Notes under the pieces: generated by a model
Told to the model about the DNA's origin: nothing
Seen by the model: only the letters and a program-made list of their open reading frames with translations
Databases searched by the model: none
In this document: positions 7,785 through 18,409 of the stretch, piece by piece
Numbering within the stretch: the first letter of the stretch is position 1
Layout of the letters: every line of letters starts with the position of its first letter
Made by a program: the position numbers and the translations under genes
Assembly (NCBI GenBank): GCA_001970955.1
Contig: MPUH01001106.1
Coordinates: 1-24,009 of the forward strand
Direction: 5' to 3'
Length of the DNA: 24,009 nt
Source: Stentor coeruleus
Lineage: Eukaryota; Ciliophora; Heterotrichea; Heterotrichida; Stentoridae

Positions 7785-10700
7785 TTAGGACTTTTTTTTC
7801 TCTGTCTTTCCCAACGTCAAAACAGTAGACTCTCCCTCAGAACAGTTGCTAATAACCGTAAAGAACTCTTTATTATAAGAAGTGCAAAATGTGTCAATAA
7901 CAAATGATTTCCTTATATCTCTATCATCACCAATAACCTTTTCATACTGAAACTTATCGCCAATAACTTCAACAAACCTAAAAGTATTCCCACATCCATA
8001 TAAAAGATAATCCCCAGATTCACTAAATTTCATGCACTTAATAGGTTCATTATGATTATAAAAGCCAACCTCAGTACCATTAAGCGTATATATAGTAATA
8101 CCAACTCCACTTGAATAAATAGCAACAAGTCCATATTCACTAATTGAAAGTAAACGTATAGGTTTAGCTAAAGATAGTTTCCTTAAACACTGTGCTGAAC
8201 GAATTGTATGCATAAGTACAATACCGTTTATTGATAAAGACAATAAAATATCATAATTTTTCTGTACAGCTAATTGGCGTATAGCTTCAGAATGTCCAAG
8301 ATAAAGATTAAATGGTTTTATTTTTTTGCTGGTTGTTATATTTTCCCAAGCAGCTATTGAAGTATCCATACTACCAGTAAAAAGTAATTCTTGTGCTGAG
8401 GTTACACATGTAACAAGACCTGCATGATGATGAACTGATTTTATAAGCTGACCTTTTAGTGTGTGCATTTTGAATGAGTTATCAATATAGAAACCTGAAA
8501 CTAAAATTTCATCATACCAAAGACAATATTGTTGATCATTTCGTTCTAAAACTTTGTTTGAGCTTGTGTGGAATGTGTACTTCCATTGTACAGCTTCTTC
8601 CCATTCATCTAGTTTCATATCACAAGCACCTTCTAGTCGGCAAGTTACTTTATTATCAGGACTAGTCTCACGACATAGGTAAAGATAACCTTTTTGTGCT
8701 TTGATTAACCAGATGGCTTGGGCTGTTGATAGGACAGCGAGGATTTTTTCTTGACTGATAATTTCTTCTGATTCGATTTGGTTATCTTTAGTCTTACATT
8801 TTTCAAAAATGTCAATGAAACGCGCTTTACTCTCCTTAGCTGGGTGGGCGCCTTTGAAGAGTTGGACTGGGGTTTGCCCGAAATGTACAATTTGCTCGAT
8901 GTACCCTTGCAATGAGTCTGTGTCAGGGAGTTTTTTCCTTAATGCGGCAAAGGAGTCTTCATACGTTATAGATGAAAAACGATTAAATGCTAATTCAGCT
9001 TGCTGTCCTTTCTGTTTATACCCGAAAATCAAATCAATCCACTCATGTAAATGTGAACTCACATAGTTACTCTCCAAAGCTTTTCTATGCTTTATTATAA
9101 ACTCTGTAGATGTCGAGGCCCATTTCGGTAATTCCACATTATTCACAGCTTTCATATCCTGCCTTATTCCCATATTTTCATTATTAAGATTCACTAGAAC
9201 TTCTGGTAAATAAAAAAGTTCAGGAACAAGCTCTTTAACATCCCCAGTTGTCCCTTGGCCACTTTCCCAAGCTGCTTCAATACTATAAAAAAGCCTATCA
9301 GCAACATCAAAATTACCTCCTTGTAAGCTTTTCGCTAAATCAGTATAAGGATCAATTCTTACTAAATAATGTAAAACAATCCCTGCGCTTGAATAATGCG
9401 AACCATAATGAAAAGAATCCACTTCTTCATCAGCAAACATAGAAAACTTCCTTTTAGCTTCATTTCGTCCTTCTTCCCCTTGTGCCCCAATAGGATAAAT
9501 AAAATTTCTATAAAAACTATCATCATCAATCTTAAGCTCATCAGCTGAATAATTTTTTAGTATCCAAGGAAAAACAGGATATTGACTAATATCATTAAAA
9601 CTCCGACTAGCGAATTTGTTTAACAAAAGAAGGTATTCCAAATTCGAAATCAGCCCTTTTTGCCACTTTTTCTTATGTTTTTGAAGAATTTTCTTAGGGT
9701 CTGCAACAACATGCACCATTTTTGCCTGCCACATTTTCATCAACTCCATAGCTTTTTTCTGTAAATCTTCGTTAAAAAGGTTAAAATAAACTGATTTCCC
9801 ATTTTTCAAATAAATTTCAAAAGCTGTATGTCTATGTATAAATCTTCTTGGAAACACTTCAGCAATATCACTAGGGTCCCAGATTTTCTCGCATTTTTTA
9901 AGCAAATATGTAAACTCCAAAGCACTTCCAACATAAAATTCTTCTTTAGGCTTTTCTTTCCCTTCACTTATAAAAAGCAGATAATCTTGTGAGATTTCTA
10001 AGAACCCAAATATTGAATTGCCTACTTGAATCCTTTCACATTTAAACCTTTCAGCATCTTGCATTCTATCAATTGTTAGTGGCTCTTCACCTTCTGAGTC
10101 TAAAGCATTTAGAAGTTCATCTAAAGATTCTTCTCTAGAGTTTTTCATTACAGGAAGTTTTATATGCCTAGGAGACAATATACTCATCCTGGTTTTTAAT
10201 TGTGGGAGTTCATAGATTTGTTTGGTTTTCTCAACAAATGGCATTCGACCCATGCTGTCTATTGTAGGTTTAAGTCTGAATTTTCCTGTTGCTGTTCCTG
10301 TTAAGATAGCTTTTAGATTTTCTACACCTTTACAAAAGGATTTATACTTTTTTTCAGCCATTCTTCGGGTCCTGTCAAGTTTCTGCTCATAAATACTTTT
10401 AGCTTTTTCGAAATCAGCGGTTTTTGTATCGATAAATCGTTTAACTCGTTCTTCGAGCTCGTCGTTTACTGGAGGCTCGTAGCCTGAATTTGTGTCAATT
10501 TGAGCTTTTTCTATGAAAAAATTCAGTTTCATTGATGTCAGGGCTAGGAAGTAAAAATGCACTTTTATTATCCAATCATTAGAAGTCAATAGATTTAAAA
10601 GCTCAGTTTCATTGTCTTTAGCTTTTCTATATCTGTTAAACATCTCTTTAATTTCACTTATAAAGTTTTTGTAATCAGGGGCAATAGTATTTTCTATATA

Positions 10701-13700
10701 GCTTGCAAGGACACTGATGTAGAGATTTCTTTCAGCTCTGTTGACTCTGGAGCGAGATGTACTGTAAACTTCTAGTTTATGCCTTTTTAGTAGGCTGTAG
10801 AAATTAATTACATCATTGTCTTTGCTTTGCTCTTTATTTTGTTCTTTGTTTTGGTCTTTATTGTGAAAATTCATAATAACAGAATTTAAGTCCTGAGTAA
10901 AAACTTCGGCTTCACGAATAAAATCTTTAAGGAAGCTCAAAATTGGATTATGTGCATCAGCAACTAGTATTTCAGTGCACTCCGCAATAACATAATAAGC
11001 TAAAAACTTATCCATACTCAACATATCCTCTATTTTCTCAAAAGGTGTATTCGGTTTAAAAAGGTCAAAATACGTATTTTTCTCAGCAGAAGTAAAACGA
11101 CAATCCCACCTACTTCTCTGCCCAGGAGATACCGTCAAATAATTTGAATTTAATACTCCTCCCTTCAAAACCAATTTAAGCATATTAATCAGTCTTTCAT
11201 CCTGTTTTACATGTAACCCCAAGAAAATAAACTTCAAAATCATTCTTAAAAAGCCTCCTTCTCTCAAATATGTCTTCGAACTATTTCCAACAACAAACGA
11301 ATCTTTAGACATAAATTCATTCTGTAAACAAAAGCACATAAAATATAAAGGTGGGTATGTTGAATTAATCAGCTGCATCTCAATACTTAATTTCAACATA
11401 TAATCAACAAGTGGTATATAAATATTTAAATCTATCAATGATGAGCCTGAGTATTCTGCATTTAATAAATCTTCTAAAACCCCAACAAATTCTAGAAAAT
11501 GCACTGCCACACTTTTACCTCTAGTCGTTTCACATGACTCAGATTTAAACAACAGCTTATCTAAATCTGTCATTATTTGATGATAAAAAGATAAAGACCA
11601 AGTAAGCCCAGTTTCTGTAAAGTCCCTTGATATTGTCACAAGAAATGTTCTGAGCTTGTTAAAATTCTTGACTAAAGCTGCTTTCCTAAAAACACTTAAA
11701 GCTACTTTTTCCATCTCATCAGGGATTTCACTATAAAGCGGTACAAGCCATCCAGGGAAATTTTTTCTTTTAAATATCAATAGGGCGAAATCTTTATCTT
11801 GGGCTTCATTTGCCAGACTATCACACAATTTTTTCTTTTTTTCACAAGTTCTAACACGTTTAGTTAGCGTATCAACAAAGTTAATAAATTTATCACGACG
11901 TTTTTTATCAGTGATTTTTGTAGCTTTTTTACAAAAGTTCAACAGTTCAGCAAAAGTGTCTGGTGACACATTCTGGTCTAAATTTTTATCAATAGAACTA
12001 CATAAACCGGTTATAAAATCATATTCATCCTTACCACCTGGCAAAATTTTCTTATCTTTAGAAATTTCTTCGCATTGATCATCAGTGATTTTCAATATAA
12101 ACCGTAAAATACATGACTGGGCAGAGACTTCATGGACACCTTTTAATAAGTAAATCATAGAATTTACCATACTTTCATAGCATTCTCGTTTGAATTTTTT
12201 AAAGCTGAGCATTTCTATGAATTTGCAAAAGAGTTCTATATTAGTGGATTGCATAGAAAAAATTAAGATTAAAATTCCATCAATGTTATCATATTCGATA
12301 TATTCAGGGATTAAGTTTTGCCATATTTCCATAAATGATTCGTCACAGGATTTTTGTATTGCGTTGAGTTGATCAAAAATACCATAAAGGGTCTCTTTTT
12401 CGCATTTGAAATATTTTCTGATATTTAAACTTAGAGTTCCTGTGTAATGACTGCTACTTTCTTCATCGAGATCGTGCCAGAGTTTTTTGTTGAGAAAAAG
12501 GCTTTTAAGAGCTTGTTTATGATGGTTTTGATTCCATTCTAAATGCCCGATAATTTTTATTAAGGCGTCAACTAGCTGGACATTTGGCTTTTTTATTGAC
12601 TCTTCTAAGACAAAAATAAGCAGATCAAAAAAGTCGTCGTCTAAGACAATTTCAACATTTTGGGCGATACACACATCAGCAATGACATCAAGGAGGATTA
12701 TAATACCTTGGATTCCTTTCTGACTATCAGCCCATTCTTTGATAAGTGGTAAAAATATTTTTAATCCTCCATTTGCTGCTATAGCCTCAATAATACTAAC
12801 TCCATTAAATCTCTCACATTCATTTCTAATCTCAATCTTATCAATACCAGGGACTTCTGGGTAAGTGCCTCTTGGATGCCACTGGAAAGAAATATTTTCA
12901 AAAATGAACCTCAAACTGTTCTGATCACTTTGAATATCTTCTGCAGTTGATATCCCATCAGGATTAAATCCTAAGTTATACTGAAAACTCAAGAAGAAAA
13001 TTTCTTTAAAATGATTAATGGTCAAAGCTTTTTTCGTTATAAAAAAAGTTATAATCCTTCCTTTAAAAGCATTCTGTGCTGTTTCACTATTCCCTAAAAT
13101 TAACTTAGAAAAGTTCTCTTTTGGCCTAGTAACCTTGCCTTGTACTTCAACTTTGCATTTATCCGTATTAATAAAAATTTCAATCTCAGGTTTATCACTA
13201 GAAAACTTGAGTTTCGATGGGGATTTCAGGCTTATTCCAATAAGATTCCATTGTTTTTCATGTATAGTTTCATTAGAAATCACTGTAAAAATTTTTTTTT
13301 CTTGGTAATAATCTACCATAACCCTTTGAGAATATATACTCAAAGCAAAAAGCGAGTTATTACTTGCTAAAAAGTTAGCTAAAGTGCTATCTTTATCTAA
13401 TGAATCAGGGTAAATCCAAAAAAATATCGAAAACTCTTTAGGCGGAAGAAGAGTTTCATTAGCACTAACCTCACATTTTAATAAACTCTTGCTTTCACGG
13501 AAACAAAAATATCGAGTTGGCGCTGCACAGGTATGATTAGCTTGGAATTTATAGTGTTCAGTAGAGCAGCAAGAGTTTTTTATAGCATTAGATAACGATC
13601 TATATAAAATAAGCTGTTTTTCTCTGCTTCTGACACTCCTCCTGCCGATTTCAATGATTTTTTTCAGTTCCTGCGGAGTGATGTGATGACAAATAACAAG

Positions 13701-16148
13701 AGGTAAAGTTTTTTCTATAAAAGATAATAAAAAAGTACTAGAACTCCTTTCTAAAGCATCAAGAAGAAGATCTGTAGTCCGAGAATTAGCGAAATGTGCA
13801 GCATTATAACAGTCATCAAGACATACTTGTATATGTTCAAGGCATAGTTGAATATGCTCAAAATTTTCTTTTCCTGTACCTAAATTATCGCAATCACTAA
13901 GAAGTTCAATGACTAATGGAATAACTTCAGGAGTTTTCACATTCCTTAGCTGGGGTTTACCAATATTATTAGTCTCAAAAAGTATATATAGTAAGCTTTC
14001 TATAGATTTCATATATATCTCGCTTCTGATTTTCGCATAACTCTCGCTTTTTATTGTATTCGTCACTGCACTGAAGTCAAAATCCTGCAAATGCTTCTTA
14101 CAAGTAGGGTTGTCTTCTATTAAAAACCTCACACATTCCAAAATACTCACCCAAAGTGTTATTATGTCTTCATTTTCTTCAAATTTACCTGTTATAATCT
14201 CTTTTAAAGTACTCAGGGTCTCAGCTTTGAGAAAACTTTCCTGGCACTGTTTTTTCTTAGAAGAGTCTTTAAGTATTTCTTGCATCGAGTTTAAAAGCTT
14301 GATTTTCATTGAAACACTATCAACTTCTTTAAGTAATTTATTGAATTTCATATAATTCGAATCATTACGGAACTTAAGTAAATGAGCCAAACAAGCCATA
14401 CTCAAATCAGAACATTCTGGGTCTGAAACAAAATTGTCTTGTAAAATTAGATCCATTAAAAGCCCTGAGTTTTTTAGTTCTCCATCATGAAGTGTTGTTA
14501 ATAAATATTTTATAAGGACAAAAAAGTTTACAACATTTTCACTACTTTTCTGTGTCCTTTTTATCAATGATATAACTCCAATAAGAACTTCTAATAAACC
14601 ATTTGATATGCATTCTTCAATCAAATCCTGTGTGTTCATGATTTGCCCTTGTATCCAGTTGCTCATTTTTGCTAAATGCCCGATATTGTCTTGGTTAAAT
14701 TTCAGTGAATCGACTATAGACTTGCTTATCCAAGATAGATTTTCATTAGAATATAAATGTTCAGTCCAGATTTTATTCCAAATATTATTAGCATTGGCGC
14801 TAAAGTTCAGTTGATCTAATTCATAATAAGATACAAGTTCGAAAAAAGGGACTGAAAAAAGGATTTCAATTAGTTTGCATTCTTTTAAGTTTTCGAATCT
14901 AACTTCTTGTTTTTTTTTCTTGAGGATGATGAGGTACTTTTCAAGGAACTGCAGGGTAAAAGCTTGAATTTGTGGGGATTTTCCTAGAAGTTCTTTGGAG
15001 ATGTCCTAGGTTTTTATTACCTTTTGTAGAATTACGGAGAAGAGGATCACTGGGAAACCTTCTTGGTCTGTGTTCACTGCAACGGTTGTGAAGATGTCGA
15101 ATAAGGAACGGTACAGTCTGCCGATTATACCATCGTCATTGTCGTAGCTTAAGGATTTTACTGAAAAGTAAAACTTGGTGTAGGCTAGGATTGTGTAGAA
15201 AAAGATGTTTTTGACCTTTTCCTTTATACCTTTTATAAGGTTTCTAGTAAAATCTAATTTAGAAGGCACAGTACACATGTTCTGAATGATACTGATTGAC
15301 AGAAGGTACTTTTGTATAGCTAAATATGTAGCATCAGAAGGCACTGATGTAGTAAAATCCTGTATATCCAAAAGATGCACAAAAACAGAAGCAAAACTAC
15401 CTTTAAGTATATCACAGGCTAATGAAGGTTCTTTTTTCCCAAGCATATCAAATCCTAATAGCAAATAATAAATAAGATCGCTTACAGGTCGTCCTGCCCC
15501 TGAAGCAAAAAGACTTACTTTTTTATCATCACCTTCAAAACACTCAATATGCCCAATCAAAGCTGCATATCTACGGTCGCTAGTTACATGACCTAAAATC
15601 ACATAAATAATACTTAGTACCTGGCCAAGCAAATCATGATCATTTTTCTTTTTACTTCTGCAAAGAACAAGTTCATATAAAATGCTCAGAAAAATATAAA
15701 TAATTTTAATAAAACAAAGACAATTCGGCTTTGACAACATGCCTAGTATTATATCTTTGAAGTGGTCGATAAAGTTTTTTTCCAGTTTCAAGTTTATGTT
15801 GTTGCATTTTTTTAAGATAAAGGCGAAGTTCCAAAAAATGGGATAGTGATGAGTAAGAAATTCATGTAGTGAAGCTGTTGGGTCTTTTGAGTCCATGTTC
15901 ATTTCTCTTATTGCTTTGACTAAAGTGTCGTTGACTGCTTTGCAAGTGGCAAAAATTATGTCTTTTGGGATTATCAACTCTTCAGGGTCTTTTTCTTTGA
16001 ACTCTCGTTCTAGTGTTGAAGTCACGGTATGGAACTCAGAAAGCTCTACACCCATTGCATCTAAGTATCTAGAGCAGGCTTTGGATACTTCAGGCAGGTC
16101 CTGAAGGTTCATGCATTTGAGTTTTGAGTGGCCAACTCTTTCGGACAT
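7785..16148 (-). CDS. BEACH-domain protein, neurobeachin/Lvs-like, 2,782 aa
   Basis: Exon 1 (16148-15021, 376 aa) and exon 2 (15005-7785, 2,406 aa) join once the 15-nt intron is removed; the frame after the intron is open for 113 codons before the first Met at 14666. The N-terminal 850 residues look helical, armadillo-like. A concanavalin-like lectin region follows (about 870-1040, with FSIFFWIYPD). Then come more helical repeats, a PH-BEACH domain (about 2020-2136), the BEACH domain (about 2160-2430) and WD40-like repeats (about 2560-2782). BEACH hallmarks are SQYPVFPWIL, FHYGSHYSSAGIV, SSHLHEWIDLIFGYKQKG and HFGQTPVQLF. Large BEACH proteins are cytosolic scaffolds for membrane traffic; in Dictyostelium, Lvs proteins act in cytokinesis, contractile vacuole and lysosome function. 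Length and order match neurobeachin/LRBA; no FYVE domain is seen. The gene is divergent from 16263. Confidence 0.93.
10821..10856. repeat. three imperfect 12-bp tandem repeats in coding sequence
   Basis: Three 12-bp units (10821-10832, 10833-10844, 10845-10856) inside the BEACH gene encode a charged stretch with repeated KEQN-type units (NKEQNKEQ). This is probably a flexible linker arising by replication slippage, and it could vary in length between strains. Confidence 0.75.
15006..15020 (-). other. 15-nt spliceosomal intron in the BEACH gene
   Basis: On the minus strand the intron reads gtaataaaaacctag, between codons (phase 0). Left in, it adds four codons and then an in-frame TAG, which would truncate the protein at 380 residues. 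Removed, it joins ...VILQK to DISKELLGK and opens the frame into the 2,293 codons that start at Met 14666. It has the GTA...TAG ends typical of the tiny heterotrich introns. Confidence 0.92.
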
Positions 16149-16262
16149 TTTTATAAAGACCTTCTCTTACATCCACTCAGCAATTTAAATCAATCCTATA
16201 ACTTAAACAAAAAGATTCACAGTAAATAGATACTCTAATAACAAAAAAAAAAAGACTATACT
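16149..16262. promoter_or_regulatory. divergent promoter region, 114 bp
   Basis: The only sequence between the start codons of the BEACH gene (minus) and the 536-aa gene (plus), so it must hold both promoters and both 5' leaders. It is AT-rich, with TTTATAAAG at about 16149-16157 next to the BEACH start and a run of 11 A (16243-16253) just before the plus-strand start. No known factor site is recognised. Confidence 0.55.
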
Positions 16263-17873
16263 ATGGAAGAAAAGTCCCAAGTTGATTTCTTTAAGTTTAT
16301 AAGCACGGTGAAAATACGTTTGAGTCTCTTAGAAACAGCGCTTGTATCCTGTAATAGTCTAGACTACATTCTTGTTACTGATGAATCGAGATTTGTCAAG
16401 AAAAAACCTGCGAAATATTTCACGGCAATTCAATATCTGCAGAAAATCATTGAAGAAAACGAAGCTAAATCTAAGTATTCGTTGCAATCTAACCCAAAAC
16501 TTTGTATTTTGTATCGTAATGGGACTAAGCAACTATGCTCAGAGTCTAAACTCAAGGAATATGTCACACAAAGATCAGTATTCCGGTCTGTAGATTGTAT
16601 ACAGAAACTATCTAACTATATAGATGCAGAAAAGATTTACAAAGCTAAAGCTGTGTATATGAATAAAACATATACTACAAGTTTTACTATAGGAAAAGTA
16701 GCTATAAGTGACCCTTTGACTATTTCTAATATGATGGATGTTATGACAGCATTGGTTGGGTCTTTAGAAAACGCTGAAATAAAAAGAGTTGTTCAGATCG
16801 AGTTGGAATTCTTAAAAAATTATGACGGGAGTTTATGGTTAATGGGATGCAATAAATGCTTGCTAGTTGAAGCATGTTATACACTTATCCAGCCAATCAA
16901 AGCTGAAGAAGACATCGGGCTCCTAGCCAAAAACATTCCCAGAATCGCAAAAATTAGACCGCCGACAAAAAAATCTTCCAAAAGCAAATACTATATAATT
17001 CCATCGAGAGACCCAAAAGAAGACAATAAAAAATACACATTTTTAAGAGGCCAACTAAGAAATACCGCAAGTAATCTTAACACCCCAATAAGATTTACAA
17101 CTCCACCTTTAGAAGAAGCTTCAGATCATCTAATCAACACCCAGCCCTTAAAATTCAGCTCAGAATTCAAAAATAAAAAGTTGAAATCAGTTTCGCAAAT
17201 CGATTTTGTCTCAAGTCCTACATCAGAACCATCAAGTATAAGTACCCAATCATTAAAAGGTATAATCAAAAGGCCGATTTCAAATCTTATAGAAAGCTAT
17301 TTAGATAACTCAAAAAACTCATCTAGAGAAAAAAATCGGACAAAAAAAGAAAAAATAAAAAAACTTACAGAAACTCCGAAATCATTGAGTAATACTGATA
17401 GGATTAAAGAAAGAAGCCATTTAACTTTAAAAACTTTACCTAGGCTTAGCCCAATCCCACAGAAGCAGGCTTATGGGAAGAATTTTATTGAGTTGGTTTT
17501 GAAAACTTATTATAAAGATCATGATTTCCCTAGAGGGGAATTTGGTATGGGGCCCGATATTAGTGCTGAGGATTTTTCTAGGTTGATTAAATGTACTGAT
17601 AGGCTGAATTTGGATAATCAAGATTTGTCACCGAAATACAATCATCTTTTGGTAAAACCGGTACTTGAAGAAAGCTATCTTTCTAGAACATCAACTCCCT
17701 GTAGCAGATTACCCCCAAGTAGGAATGAAAATAAAGAGAAGGGTAAAAAAAATAAGAAGAATGAAGAGACTTTAGCAAGCACAATTAAAAAAATGAATAA
17801 GAAAACAATGGAAAGAATGAGCATTATCTTAACATCTCCTCGTGCTAGATTATCTGTTATAAATAGACCTTGA
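16263..17873 (+). CDS. uncharacterised protein, 536 aa
   Basis: I do not recognise a named family. Residues about 1-225 look folded, with the segment RVVQIELEFLKNYDGSLWLMGC (given in parts: VQIELEFLKNYDGS, then LWLMGCNKC near 185-200). From memory, this resembles a motif seen in uncharacterised ciliate proteins, where an acidic strand is followed by G-x-W-hydrophobic. Residues about 230-536 are rich in Ser, Lys, Pro and Thr and probably disordered, with basic clusters (KKEKIKK, KGKKNKKNEE) that could act in nuclear import or binding. No signal peptide or membrane segment is seen. It is divergent from the BEACH gene and converges on CEP20, with 65 bp between the stops. The stop is TGA. The gene is convincing from its length, codon use and clean boundaries; its role is unknown. 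Confidence 0.85.
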   Translation: MEEKSQVDFFKFISTVKIRLSLLETALVSCNSLDYILVTDESRFVKKKPAKYFTAIQYLQKIIEENEAKSKYSLQSNPKLCILYRNGTKQLCSESKLKEYVTQRSVFRSVDCIQKLSNYIDAEKIYKAKAVYMNKTYTTSFTIGKVAISDPLTISNMMDVMTALVGSLENAEIKRVVQIELEFLKNYDGSLWLMGCNKCLLVEACYTLIQPIKAEEDIGLLAKNIPRIAKIRPPTKKSSKSKYYIIPSRDPKEDNKKYTFLRGQLRNTASNLNTPIRFTTPPLEEASDHLINTQPLKFSSEFKNKKLKSVSQIDFVSSPTSEPSSISTQSLKGIIKRPISNLIESYLDNSKNSSREKNRTKKEKIKKLTETPKSLSNTDRIKERSHLTLKTLPRLSPIPQKQAYGKNFIELVLKTYYKDHDFPRGEFGMGPDISAEDFSRLIKCTDRLNLDNQDLSPKYNHLLVKPVLEESYLSRTSTPCSRLPPSRNENKEKGKKNKKNEETLASTIKKMNKKTMERMSIILTSPRARLSVINRP

Positions 17874-17938
17874 TTGATAATTTTTATTAACTTCAATAGG
17901 TAGTCATAGTTATATTTATATAATTATCAAATATATTT

Positions 17939-18388
17939 TTAAAACTTAGTAAACTCAAAAGGTTCTGGTTCCTGTGAAAATAAATCACTTCTTTTTGGTA
18001 TTGGCTGTGGGTCAGATTTAACAGGTTCAGCAAGAGTTGGTCTTATTCCTCTAACAAGTCCATACATCAAAGGTACACTACGACTTTTCGCATCTTCTGA
18101 AACACGTAATTCACGAGCCATATGAACTCTTTCAATAACAGGCTGTGCAGGTTGACCAGATTCTGCTAAAAATACACTTAAAGCATGATGATAATTGTTA
18201 TATTGAAAATATTCTCTTATAAGCTCATTTATCAATAGGTTTTCATCATTAATTCTTGGTCGATTTACATCCTGATCATCTAACGCTGCAAAAATTTCCG
18301 CTCGGATTTTCGCTTTGATATCTCCTAGAACCCCGCGCTTAAACAGGGTTTCTTTGAGTGCTGTTTTCAAATCTTCCATTGTAGCCAT
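17939..18388 (-). CDS. CEP20: CEP20/FOR20 (FOPNL) basal-body protein
   Basis: A 149-aa protein collinear with animal CEP20 (FOR20/FOPNL, about 174 aa in human). The start MATMEDLKTALKETL and the following RGVLGDIKAKIRAEIFAALDD resemble the human N-terminus. A LisH dimerisation motif follows (about 50-78), with NENLLINELIREY-type sequence (here ENLLINELIREYFQYNNY) and FLAESGQP. The C-terminus is shorter and Pro-rich (PKRSDLF, EPEPFEF). CEP20 localises to centriolar satellites and basal bodies, and in Paramecium FOR20 is required for basal-body docking at the surface, which fits a heavily ciliated cell. No intron is present. The stop is TAA. Its start codon lies only 21 bp from the start of the divergent PA14 gene. 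Confidence 0.93.
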   Translation of the reverse strand: MATMEDLKTALKETLFKRGVLGDIKAKIRAEIFAALDDQDVNRPRINDENLLINELIREYFQYNNYHHALSVFLAESGQPAQPVIERVHMARELRVSEDAKSRSVPLMYGLVRGIRPTLAEPVKSDPQPIPKRSDLFSQEPEPFEFTKF

Positions 18389-18409
18389 TTTATATTATAA
18401 TATAAAATC
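18389..18409. promoter_or_regulatory. 21-bp divergent spacer inside a perfect palindrome
   Basis: The whole gap between the CEP20 start codon (minus, 18388) and the PA14-gene start codon (plus, 18410) is 21 bp. All but one base are A or T. It sits inside a perfect 22-bp palindrome, 18387-18408, centred between 18397 and 18398; the inner 14 bp are TATATTATAATATA. Each strand therefore offers an identical TATA-like sequence to each gene. Either this is a minimal symmetric bidirectional promoter with very short leaders, or promoter elements extend into the neighbouring coding regions. Confidence 0.6.

Noticed and set aside
8474..9442. Plus-strand ORFs of 60-85 codons opposite the BEACH gene
   Set aside because: They are antisense shadows of a conserved coding region, with no recognisable protein or start context.
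14664..14666. Met 14666 as the start of a separate 2,293-aa BEACH gene
   Set aside because: The frame is open and protein-like for 113 codons upstream and joins the previous gene through a 15-nt intron.
16590..16604. gtagattgtatacag as a 15-nt phase-0 intron in the 536-aa gene
   Set aside because: It contains no stop and does not disturb the frame, and its ends (GTAG...CAG) differ from the three supported introns (GTAA...TAG). It cannot be decided without transcripts.
17675..17896. A 73-codon hydrophobic minus-strand ORF at the end of the 536-aa gene
   Set aside because: The hydrophobic run is the complement of a Lys-rich coding stretch, a common artefact.
18315..18409. Longer start for the PA14 gene at 18315, antisense to CEP20
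   Set aside because: It overlaps the CEP20 coding start and lacks a sensible signal peptide. ATG 18410 plus the 16-nt intron gives one directly.
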